Below, one piece after another: positions 1-5,160 of a DNA stretch of 5,732 nucleotides. Positions within the stretch are counted from its first letter, which is position 1; each line of letters opens with the position of its first letter. Source of the DNA: Eggerthellaceae bacterium UBA5906 (lineage in GTDB: Bacteria; Actinomycetota; Coriobacteriia; Coriobacteriales; Eggerthellaceae); assembly GCA_002431805.1 (NCBI GenBank), contig DJEE01000164.1, forward strand, positions 260-5,991, read 5' to 3'. The notes under the pieces were generated by a model. The model saw only the letters and a program-made list of their open reading frames with translations. It was not told where the DNA came from and made no database searches. Made by a program: the position numbers and the translations under genes.

Positions 1-438
1 GGCGGTTGTCCCGGTTCGCGTGTTCAGGCCTTTGAGCCTGAAGGCACATCAGAGAGCGCTGCGGAAGGGATGCGTCCCTCCGAGATTTCGTCGTGGCCGC
101 TACAGATTAAACTTGTTCCTGTTCGTGCACCGTATTTCCACAACGCCAATGTGCTGATCGCAGCGGATTGCACGGCGTTTGCCTACGGCGATTTTCACCG
201 CGATTTCATGCGCGGCAAAACAACGCTTATTGGCTGCCCGAAGCTCGACGGCGTTGACTATTCCGAGAAACTGCAAGCCATCATAGATGCAAACAATATC
301 CGTTCTATCACCGTGGCGCGTATGGAAGTGCCATGCTGCGGTGGGTTGGAGCTGGCGGCGCGCACCGCATTGTCACGCAGCGGCAAAAGCATTCCGCTTT
401 CGGTGGTGACGTTCAGCGTGAGAGGCGACATTCTGTAG
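1..438 (+). CDS. 4Fe-4S-type iron-sulfur protein, C-terminal part (5' end outside window)
   Basis: The frame is open from base 1 through a TAG at 436-438, giving 145 visible residues. The Met at position 70 lies inside the protein, because the upstream codons read GGCPGSRVQAFEPEG and belong to the same domain. Cysteines fall in motifs typical of a family of anaerobe 4Fe-4S ferredoxin-domain proteins: GGCPGS (C3 of the visible part), AADCTAF (C57), IGCPKLD (C79) and EVPCCGG (C112, C113). In that family the N-terminal part usually carries two CxxCxxC clusters; it is not visible here, so the cluster count cannot be stated. No signal peptide or membrane segment is seen in the visible part, so a cytoplasmic redox or metal-handling role is inferred. 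The partner and reaction are unknown. A strong terminator follows 27 bp after the stop, so it is not co-transcribed with csoR-copA except by read-through. Confidence 0.8.
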   Translation, partial: GGCPGSRVQAFEPEGTSESAAEGMRPSEISSWPLQIKLVPVRAPYFHNANVLIAADCTAFAYGDFHRDFMRGKTTLIGCPKLDGVDYSEKLQAIIDANNIRSITVARMEVPCCGGLELAARTALSRSGKSIPLSVVTFSVRGDIL

Positions 439-465
439 CACCTTCATTGCATACCTTTTGATTTT

Positions 466-499
466 GTGCACGGGCTCATGCTCGTGCACTTTTCTTTTT
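466..499 (+). terminator. Rho-independent terminator of the iron-sulfur protein gene
   Basis: The 10-bp stem GTGCACGGGC / GCTCGTGCAC (466-475 with 480-489, one G-U pair) closes a 4-base TCAT loop. It is followed directly by the T-tract TTTTCTTTTT (490-499). The stem is GC-rich and the tract long, so this should be an efficient stop that insulates the copper operon from upstream transcription. Confidence 0.9.
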
Positions 500-537
500 G
501 CGGCTTGCTCCAAATTTCGTTGCTAAAAAGTTCATGG

Positions 538-565
538 TTGACTGTACCCCCAGGGGGTATATAAT
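538..565 (+). promoter_or_regulatory. csoR-copA operon promoter (TTGACT-16-TATAAT)
   Basis: TTGACT (538-543) matches the -35 consensus at five of six positions and TATAAT (560-565) matches the -10 perfectly, with a 16-bp spacer. Transcription should start near 572, giving a leader of roughly 48 nt before the csoR ATG. The spacer (544-559) is almost wholly occupied by a perfect dyad (545-559), so bound repressor would block sigma-70-type recognition directly. Such a strong core promoter fits a gene set held off by a repressor and released by copper. Confidence 0.85.
545..559. promoter_or_regulatory. CsoR-type operator 1, perfect dyad in the promoter spacer
   Basis: TACCCCC-A-GGGGGTA is a perfect 7+1+7 inverted repeat. 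GC-rich dyads with C4-5/G4-5 arms flanked by TA are the known binding sites of the CsoR/RcnR/FrmR (DUF156) family, and a csoR gene lies 60 bp downstream. The dyad begins two bases after the -35 hexamer and ends at the base before the -10 hexamer. Autoregulation by CsoR is inferred. Confidence 0.8.
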
Positions 566-580
566 CATCACGTTCTACAG

Positions 581-597
581 ATGCCCCTATGGGGTAT
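581..597. promoter_or_regulatory. CsoR-type operator 2, downstream of the predicted transcript start
   Basis: AT(g)CCCC-TAT-GGGG(t)AT is a near-perfect dyad centred on A589; only the 583/595 pair breaks symmetry. It shares the GGGGTA half-site with operator 1, and the two centres are 37 bp apart. It lies about 10-25 bases past the predicted start of transcription, where a bound repressor tetramer would add a second block. Occupancy by CsoR is inferred from similarity to operator 1. Confidence 0.6.
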
Positions 598-605
598 ATA
601 CGTTT

Positions 606-615
606 GGGAAGGTGA
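606..615 (+). promoter_or_regulatory. Ribosome binding site of csoR, decides the start
   Basis: GGGAAGGTGA lies 4 bases before ATG 620 and resembles AGGAGGTGA. The earlier in-frame ATG at 581 sits inside operator 2, within about 10 bases of the predicted transcript start, and has no ribosome site. The start at 620 is therefore preferred. Confidence 0.75.
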
Positions 616-619
616 GCGC

Positions 620-952
620 ATGACCGAGCAAAATCCGGCGCAAACAGGCCAACAAAAGACGTGCTGCTGCCATCATAAAGCCACGCCGCGCAGTGCTGCT
701 CTTCAGTCTGACCTGCAAAAACGCTTGAATCGCGTTATCGGCCAGCTCAACGGTGTGAAGGCCATGATCGACGATAATCGCTATTGCGGCGACGTGCTTA
801 TGCAGCTTTCTGCCGCGGAAAGCGCCGTGCACAGCATTTCGGCCATCCTGCTGCAAAACCACTTGGAAACATGCGTGGTCGAGCAAATCGAGCAGGGCAA
901 CACCGAAATCATCGACGAGGCCATGAAGCTCATCAAGAAGTTTGCGCGCTAA
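620..952 (+). CDS. csoR: CsoR-family copper-sensing transcriptional repressor
   Basis: This 110-residue all-helical protein belongs to the DUF156 (CsoR/RcnR/FrmR) family. In characterised CsoR proteins, Cu(I) is bound by a Cys-His-Cys trio and binding releases the tetramer from DNA. The trio is present here: C56 (in NRYCGD), H81 and C85 (in NHLETC). The spacings of 25 and 4 residues are exactly those of Mycobacterium tuberculosis CsoR (C36, H61, C65). Y55 precedes the first Cys, as in the family. The helix-1 segment KRLNRVIGQLNGVKAMI (34-50) is the conserved family core, which contributes to DNA contact. An N-terminal extension has C15-C16-C17-H18-H19, possibly an extra metal site. The gene ends 19 bp before copA and must share its transcript. 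Its own promoter carries two candidate operators, so autoregulation is expected. The Cys-His-Cys set favours copper over nickel (RcnR) or formaldehyde (FrmR) sensing. Confidence 0.93.
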   Translation: MTEQNPAQTGQQKTCCCHHKATPRSAALQSDLQKRLNRVIGQLNGVKAMIDDNRYCGDVLMQLSAAESAVHSISAILLQNHLETCVVEQIEQGNTEIIDEAMKLIKKFAR

Positions 953-971
953 GCGCTGAAAGGTGTGAGCA

Positions 972-3590
972 ATGAAGCGTACGTTTGACGTGACGGGCAT
1001 GACTTGCGCGGCGTGTTCGTCACGTGTTGAAAAAGCGACGGCGGGTGTTGCCGGGGTTGACAAGGTTGCCGTGAACCTGCTGAAGAACAGCATGGAAGTT
1101 GAATTCGACGGAAGCGACGCCACGGTCGCTGCAATCTCTGCCGCTGTTGAAAAAGCCGGATATGGCGCGTTCATGCGTCCCGTACCTGGTCAGGCTGCTG
1201 CGGCGGTGGCGGCTTCGCGCCCGCAAAACAATGCGGCGACCGAGGCCAAGCAGGTGAAGCTGCGTCTGATCATCAGCTTCTGCTTCACCATCCCGTTGTT
1301 CTACCTGTCCATGGGCCATATGTTCTCCTGGCCGTTGCCAGATTTCTTCTTGGGCCACGAGAACATGCTCACGTTTGCCTTCACCCAGTTCTTGCTGCTG
1401 CTGCCCGTTATATTCGTAAACTTTAAGTTCTTCCGCGTGGGCTTTAAAACGCTCATCCACGGTGCCCCGAACATGGATTCGCTTATTGCGCTTGGCTCGG
1501 CCGCTTCTACTATCTACGGCATCGCGGCAATTTACCGCATCGGCTGGGGCATGGGGCACGGCGACATCGATTTTGCCCATGCCGCCGCAATGGATTTGTA
1601 CTTTGAGTCCGCTGCTATGATTTTGACGCTTATCACGCTGGGCAAATACTTCGAGGCGCGCGCGAAAGGCAAAACCACCGATGCCATCACCAAGCTTATG
1701 GACCTTGCACCGAAAGAGGCCACGCGCCGCACGCCCGATGGCGGCGAGGAGCGCGTTTCCGTGGAGCAGGTGCGCGTTGGCGACATGCTGGTGGTGAAGG
1801 CCGGCGAAGGCGTGCCCGTTGATGGCGTGGTGCTTGAAGGCAATGGCGTGGTTGACGAGTCGGTAATCACCGGCGAAAGCGTGCCGGTGAGCAAGCGGGC
1901 TGGCGATGCGGTCACGGGCGCTACCGTGAACGCTTCCGGATGGTTTGTCATGCGCGCCGATCGCATTGGCGCAGACACCACGCTTGCAGGCATCATTCGC
2001 CTGGTTGACGAGGCCACGTCCACGAAGGCCCCTATCGAGAAGATTGCCGATAAGATTGCCGGCGTGTTCGTGCCGGTGGTCATCGCCATTGCGGTTGTGA
2101 CGTTTGTGGTGTGGATGGTGCTGTCCGGCGACGTTTCCGTTGCGCTTACGCATGCCATTTCGGTGCTGGTCATTAGCTGCCCCTGCGCGCTTGGCTTGGC
2201 AACGCCTACGGCTATCATGGTGGGCACGGGCCGCGGCGCCACCAGCGGCATCCTGATCAAGTCGGCCGAGGCTTTGGAAACGGCGCACGATGTGAAAACT
2301 GTCGTGTTCGACAAAACGGGCACTATCACCACGGGCAAACCGGCGGTTACCGATGTGGTACGCGCGGCCGATGTTGACGAGGCGGGTCTTGCGAGCCTGG
2401 CACTTTCCCTCGAAGTGCGCAGCGAGCATCCCTTGGCGAAGGCCGTGGTTGCTTGGGCGCAAGGCAAAGGCGCCAAGCCGCAAACGGTTGACGGCTTTCA
2501 GCAGATTGCCGGCGGCGGCGTGAGCGCAACCGTTGAAGGCGCGCGTGCGTTTGCGGGCAATGCCGTGCTGATGCAGCAACGCGGTGTGGACGTGTCGGCG
2601 TTTGAGCAGCGAGCGCATGAGCTTGCCGGCCAAGGTAAAACGCCGTTGTACTTCGCGTGCGCGGGGCGTGCGTGCGGCATGATTGCCGTGGCGGATACCG
2701 TAAAGCCTTCGAGTGCTGCTGCTTTGGCGGAGCTGCATGCCATGGGCATCCGCACGGTTATGCTCACCGGCGACAACGAGCGCACGGCGCAGGCAATTCA
2801 GCGCCTGGTCGGTGCGGATGAGGTTATCGCGGGCGTGTTGCCCGAAGGTAAAGAACGCGAGATTCGCCGCCTGTCCGAACAAGGTCGCGTTGCTATGGTG
2901 GGCGACGGGATCAACGACGCGCCTGCGCTTGCGCGCGCCGACGTGGGCATCGCCATCGGCGCCGGCACCGACATCGCCATCGACAGCGCTGATGTGGTGC
3001 TCATGCACTCCGACGTGCTTGATGTGCCGGCAGCCATCCAGCTGTCACGCTCAACGATGCGCAACATCAAGCAGAACCTGTTCTGGGCTCTAATCTATAA
3101 CGCTATCTGCATCCCGGTGGCAGCAGGCCTGTTCAGCTTTGCAGGCCTAACGCTCAACCCCATGATCGCAGCTGCTGCTATGAGCTGCTCAAGCGTGTGC
3201 GTGGTTTCCAACGCGCTGCGCCTGCGCACCTGGAAGCCCGCGTTTGCCACGGGTGCTGCTCAGCAGGTTGTTCAAGCACGTCAAGCTGCAGCTGACACAA
3301 CGGCAACTTCGGATGCTGCGGCATCCGAGCTTGATAGCACAATAAACGATGCGGCTTTGCCCGCAGAAAAGGAGATCGTCATGGAAAAGAAGCTGAGTGT
3401 TGAAGGCATGATGTGCCAGCACTGCGTAGCGCACGTAAAAAAGGCGCTCGAGGGTGTTGAGGGCGTTGAGGAAGCCGTTGTGGACCTGGATGCTGGCACG
3501 GCCGTTGCCAGGCTGTCTGCCGATGTGGCCGACGACGTGTTGACCGCCGCGGTGGTTGACGCCGGTTACGAAGTGAAGGGCATCGAATAA
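972..3590 (+). CDS. copA: Cu(I)-exporting P1B-1 ATPase with N- and C-terminal HMA domains
   Basis: This 872-residue inner-membrane pump couples ATP hydrolysis to Cu(I) export from the cytoplasm. In order it has: an N-terminal HMA domain (about 3-68) with GMTCAAC (C12, C15); membrane segments near 98-118, 132-150, 166-188 and 205-224; an actuator domain with TGES (300-303); membrane segments near 363-384 and 391-414, the latter with CPC (403-405); the phosphorylation motif DKTGT (D447); SEHPLA (H486-P487) in the nucleotide domain; TGDN (599-602); GDGINDAP (644-651); and two final helices with YNAICIP (709-715) and MSCSS (737-741). CPC, YN-x4-P and M-x2-SS together are the Cu(I) (P1B-1) signature. 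After an Ala-rich linker (about 753-803) comes a second HMA domain (804-872) with GMMCQHC (C815, C818). HMA domains are usually all N-terminal in this family, so the C-terminal one is uncommon and resembles a fused CopZ. The start at 972 is preceded by AGGTGTGAG and follows csoR by 19 bp, as an operon. C739 and C743 flank the transmembrane metal motif. Confidence 0.95.
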   Translation: MKRTFDVTGMTCAACSSRVEKATAGVAGVDKVAVNLLKNSMEVEFDGSDATVAAISAAVEKAGYGAFMRPVPGQAAAAVAASRPQNNAATEAKQVKLRLIISFCFTIPLFYLSMGHMFSWPLPDFFLGHENMLTFAFTQFLLLLPVIFVNFKFFRVGFKTLIHGAPNMDSLIALGSAASTIYGIAAIYRIGWGMGHGDIDFAHAAAMDLYFESAAMILTLITLGKYFEARAKGKTTDAITKLMDLAPKEATRRTPDGGEERVSVEQVRVGDMLVVKAGEGVPVDGVVLEGNGVVDESVITGESVPVSKRAGDAVTGATVNASGWFVMRADRIGADTTLAGIIRLVDEATSTKAPIEKIADKIAGVFVPVVIAIAVVTFVVWMVLSGDVSVALTHAISVLVISCPCALGLATPTAIMVGTGRGATSGILIKSAEALETAHDVKTVVFDKTGTITTGKPAVTDVVRAADVDEAGLASLALSLEVRSEHPLAKAVVAWAQGKGAKPQTVDGFQQIAGGGVSATVEGARAFAGNAVLMQQRGVDVSAFEQRAHELAGQGKTPLYFACAGRACGMIAVADTVKPSSAAALAELHAMGIRTVMLTGDNERTAQAIQRLVGADEVIAGVLPEGKEREIRRLSEQGRVAMVGDGINDAPALARADVGIAIGAGTDIAIDSADVVLMHSDVLDVPAAIQLSRSTMRNIKQNLFWALIYNAICIPVAAGLFSFAGLTLNPMIAAAAMSCSSVCVVSNALRLRTWKPAFATGAAQQVVQARQAAADTTATSDAAASELDSTINDAALPAEKEIVMEKKLSVEGMMCQHCVAHVKKALEGVEGVEEAVVDLDAGTAVARLSADVADDVLTAAVVDAGYEVKGIE
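3309..3328 (+). other. Hairpin in the copA linker upstream of the internal start
   Basis: TCGGATGC (3309-3316) pairs perfectly with GCATCCGA (3321-3328) around a TGCG loop, an 8-bp stem inside coding sequence. It lies 38 bases before the internal Shine-Dalgarno sequence. It might affect ribosome movement or mRNA processing before the CopZ-like part, or simply reflect repeated Ala codons. No T-tract follows, so it is not a terminator. Confidence 0.4.
3367..3374 (+). promoter_or_regulatory. Internal Shine-Dalgarno sequence within copA
   Basis: AAAAGGAG ends 6 bases before the in-frame ATG at 3381. It is a better ribosome site than those of csoR or copA itself. Finding it exactly at the boundary between the linker and the second HMA domain suggests a real translation start. 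Confidence 0.6.
3381..3590 (+). CDS. Possible free CopZ-like copper chaperone, nested in frame at the 3' end of copA
   Basis: Initiation at ATG 3381, behind AAAAGGAG, would yield a 69-residue protein, the usual size of a stand-alone CopZ/Atx1-type chaperone. The sequence starts MEKKLSVEGMMCQHC and covers one complete HMA domain with the expected beta-alpha-beta-beta-alpha-beta pattern. The Cu(I)-binding cysteines are residues 12 and 15 (C815 and C818 of CopA). Its role would be to carry Cu(I) in the cytoplasm and hand it to CopA or CsoR. It shares the reading frame and stop codon of copA, so it could be an ancestral copZ fused to copA that kept its own ribosome site. Only the sequence signals are seen; production of the short form is inferred. 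The alternative is that M804 is just a linker residue and the domain exists only as part of CopA. Confidence 0.5.
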   Translation: MEKKLSVEGMMCQHCVAHVKKALEGVEGVEEAVVDLDAGTAVARLSADVADDVLTAAVVDAGYEVKGIE

Positions 3591-3628
3591 CTGTCCCTGT
3601 GACTTTGTTTGGGATACGACAATGCTGG

Positions 3629-3676
3629 AAATGTGGCCTGCCACGTGAAAGTTGCGGGCCACATTTGTCTTTGATT
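3629..3676 (+). terminator. Probable terminator of the csoR-copA operon
   Basis: AAATGTGGCCTGC (3629-3641) pairs with GCGGGCCACATTT (3654-3666), a 13-bp stem with one G-U pair around a 12-base loop. A modest T-rich run (TTTGTCTTTGATT, 3664-3676) follows in the plus direction. The tract is interrupted, so the strength is uncertain. It begins 38 bp after the copA stop. Confidence 0.7.
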
Positions 3677-3679
3677 GCA

Positions 3680-3850
3680 GGTTACTGCCAAAAAACGCGA
3701 CAATGTGCACTTTGGTGTGGATGCAGCTATTTGAAAACGTGAGATTCGGGCAATAGAGGCCTTTTTGGCTTGAGTTTCGCGTACTTTTGGCTGTTTTGCA
3801 TGTCGCAGAGAGCTGACTTAGGCACATTATCGCAATTTTTGGCAGTAACC
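3680..3850. repeat. 171-bp imperfect palindromic element between convergent genes
   Basis: The ends are 29-bp inverted repeats: 3680-3708 (GGTTACTGCC...) and 3822-3850 (...GGCAGTAACC) match at 26 of 29 positions once one is reversed and complemented. Symmetry breaks immediately outside both ends, so the borders are sharp. Inside, weaker complementarity continues: CAGCT (3724-3728) with AGCTG (3811-3815), a partial match of the ACGTGAGATTC region (3737-3747) with the reverse complement of 3773-3783, and a central hairpin AGGCC-TTTTT-GGCTT (3757-3771) at the exact midpoint. The element looks more A/T-rich than the flanking genes and has no convincing coding frame. It may be a MITE or REP-like element, a structured RNA, or a bidirectional terminator for copA and the minus-strand gene. 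No clear target-site duplication is seen. With the copA terminator, this accounts for most of the 294-bp gap. Confidence 0.65.
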
Positions 3851-3884
3851 CACGCAATTTCGTTTCATGTCGGCATGAGGGCGT

Positions 3885-5009
3885 CTATTGGCCTGCAACA
3901 ATTGCACGTAAGGCGGCGATGAAGCGCTCATTTTCGGGCCGGGTGCGCACGGAAACGCAAAAGTGCGTGCCGGGTTCCACGCCTGGCGTGCGGTCAAGCG
4001 TGCGAACCAAAAAGCCGCGCATTTGCAGCTGACGCACCAGGTCAACGGTGCTTTTCGCCCCAAGGTGCATAGTGGTGCCTGGGCGGTACGAGCACATCAC
4101 GTAATTCGCTTCGGCGGGGTAAATGCTCATGCCGGGCACTAAGCTGAGCATGCACTGCATCCAGGGAATTTCCGTATCAAGCATCTCGCGCGTGAGGTCA
4201 AGGTGGTGCTCAGATGCTGCCAGCTTCACTAACTCGGCGGTAAGCGCTGCAGATGTCGGTTTCGTAACCGCCAGCGAAATTCGTCGCGCAACTGCCGGAT
4301 GCGCCAAGGCGCAGGAAAGCGGCAGACCAGGTAACGAGAAAGCGTCGGTAAGCGAGCGGATGATGATTAGGTTTGAATGCTCGCGCAAAAGCCCGACCAT
4401 GGATTCTCCGCCGAGCGTCAAATCGATGCCGCGTTCGTCCACAATCACCCAGGCGCAGGCATCAAGGTAGTCTAGCAGCGTTTGGCGCGAAAGCAGGCGG
4501 CTGGTGGGAAACGCGGGGTTTGCTAGCATAGCAGCGGAAAACGGCGTGCCTAGCCGCTGTGCCATTTGCGGGTCGGGGACCACAAACCCATCGGGGCTGG
4601 GAATCTCAACGATGTGGTGCCCTGCCGAGCCCAGGCATTGCTCGTAGGTTGCGCGCGAGGGAACGGGAACGGCAACGTCGCGCGTTTCAAACGAATTCGC
4701 AACCGCGGCAAGCACGTCGGTTGCCGAAGCACCCACGGCAACGTTTTCCGGCGCAACCCCGTAACGCCGCGCCAGAAGCACGGGCGTTTGCGCGCGAGCA
4801 GCGCGCTCTTGCGTGGGCGTGATGTTCGACTGCGATATGCGATGCATGGCGCTCATAAACGACTCGGGCGTGCCAAGCGGGTTGAGCGTTTGCGAGAAAT
4901 CGAACCAGTCGATTGCCGCAGGCGACGTTGGCAGCACCGGCGGCGCGTCGGGGGCGGGGGCAACGGCGCCATAGCTTGTAGCGCGTATGCTGCTAAGCAG
5001 TTCGCTCAT
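3885..5009 (-). CDS. Aminotransferase class I/II-like protein (HisC/CobD type) lacking the PLP lysine
   Basis: This 374-residue protein is of the length and pattern of HisC/CobD-type fold-type I aminotransferases. Recognisable landmarks are DFSQTLNPLG (37-46; CobD-like DFSxxxNPLG), ENVAVGASATD (88-98; usually a GNGxxE/D loop), ANPAFPTSRLLS (163-174; usually NPNNPTG), VDERGID (190-196; usually DEAY/DEAF), RSLTDAFSLPGL (218-229; usually RSLTK..xxPGLR) and the C-terminal VRTRPEN (354-360; substrate-carboxylate Arg). The lysine that normally forms the Schiff base with pyridoxal phosphate is D222 (codon GAC, plus-strand 4344-4346). The phosphate-contacting Arg is P230, the second Asn of NPNNPTG is F167 and the Tyr of DEAY is G194. 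The fold is probably kept but transamination chemistry should be lost. D191 and R355 are retained. AAGGAGG lies 4 bases before the ATG (plus-strand 5014-5020). The gene converges on copA and diverges from dinB. No frameshift or stop is present, so it looks like a maintained pseudoenzyme rather than a decayed gene. Confidence 0.8.
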   Translation of the reverse strand: MSELLSSIRATSYGAVAPAPDAPPVLPTSPAAIDWFDFSQTLNPLGTPESFMSAMHRISQSNITPTQERAARAQTPVLLARRYGVAPENVAVGASATDVLAAVANSFETRDVAVPVPSRATYEQCLGSAGHHIVEIPSPDGFVVPDPQMAQRLGTPFSAAMLANPAFPTSRLLSRQTLLDYLDACAWVIVDERGIDLTLGGESMVGLLREHSNLIIIRSLTDAFSLPGLPLSCALAHPAVARRISLAVTKPTSAALTAELVKLAASEHHLDLTREMLDTEIPWMQCMLSLVPGMSIYPAEANYVMCSYRPGTTMHLGAKSTVDLVRQLQMRGFLVRTLDRTPGVEPGTHFCVSVRTRPENERFIAALRAIVAGQ

Positions 5010-5056
5010 TGCGCCTCCTTTGCGTGGTCGGTGTGCATAACGTCAGTCGAACTTTC

Positions 5057-5065
5057 ATGCTATCA
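5057..5065 (-). promoter_or_regulatory. Candidate extended -10 promoter of the aminotransferase-like gene
   Basis: On the minus strand TGATAGCAT reads as TG-n-TAGCAT, an extended -10 element (TAnnnT core). It would start transcription near 5050, leaving about a 40-nt leader that includes the AAGGAGG site. No good -35 is seen at 16-18 bp, which is tolerable for extended -10 promoters. The same GTGATAG core occurs in the divergent dinB promoter. Confidence 0.4.
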
Positions 5066-5144
5066 CAGGTAGGCAAGCCTCTTTCGTTTGGTCTTGGGAA
5101 ACGCATGGCGAAGTCGGACGTTTCCGCAAGCGCGCGTGTGGTCG

Positions 5145-5153
5145 TGATAGACT
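5145..5153 (+). promoter_or_regulatory. Candidate extended -10 promoter of dinB (leaderless)
   Basis: TGATAGACT reads as TG-n-TAGACT, an extended -10 element. It ends 7 bases before the dinB ATG, so transcription would begin at or next to A5161. No -35 of quality is visible. The absence of any Shine-Dalgarno sequence before the ATG agrees with a leaderless message, which is common in Actinobacteria. Confidence 0.45.
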
Positions 5154-5160
5154 AGCGAAC

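Noticed and set aside
581..619. Longer csoR start at ATG 581, adding 13 residues
   Set aside because: It lies within the second operator dyad and only about 10 bases past the predicted transcript start, has no ribosome site, and the added residues are not family-like. ATG 620 has a good ribosome site.
1020..3008. Long minus-strand open frame opposite copA (662 codons)
   Set aside because: It mirrors the copA coding sequence; the predicted protein is His/Arg/Ala-rich low-complexity with no domain signature and no ribosome site. It is a shadow of GC-rich third positions.
3437..3443. A-AAA-AAG slippery heptamer in the correct phase within the C-terminal HMA coding region
   Set aside because: A -1 shift would end at a TGA within a few codons and merely truncate the second HMA domain. 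The nearest Shine-Dalgarno stimulator is about 60 bases upstream and no clear stem follows at the usual distance. Probably chance from Lys-Lys codons.
3671..3860. Target-site duplication flanking the 171-bp palindrome
   Set aside because: The bases just outside the two ends do not match convincingly, so transposition cannot be claimed from this copy alone.
3865..3878. Small hairpin (TCATG/CATGA) after the minus-strand gene as its terminator
   Set aside because: The stem is only 5 bp with no T-tract on the minus strand. The large palindrome beyond it is a more plausible end signal, though unproven.
4566..5072. Plus-strand open frame opposite the aminotransferase-like gene
   Set aside because: Arg-rich translation without motifs, opposite a well-supported minus-strand gene.
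5010..5160. LexA/SOS box controlling dinB
   Set aside because: No GAACnnnnGTTC or close variant was found; the isolated GAAC at 5049-5052 and 5157-5160 lack a matching GTTC half-site.
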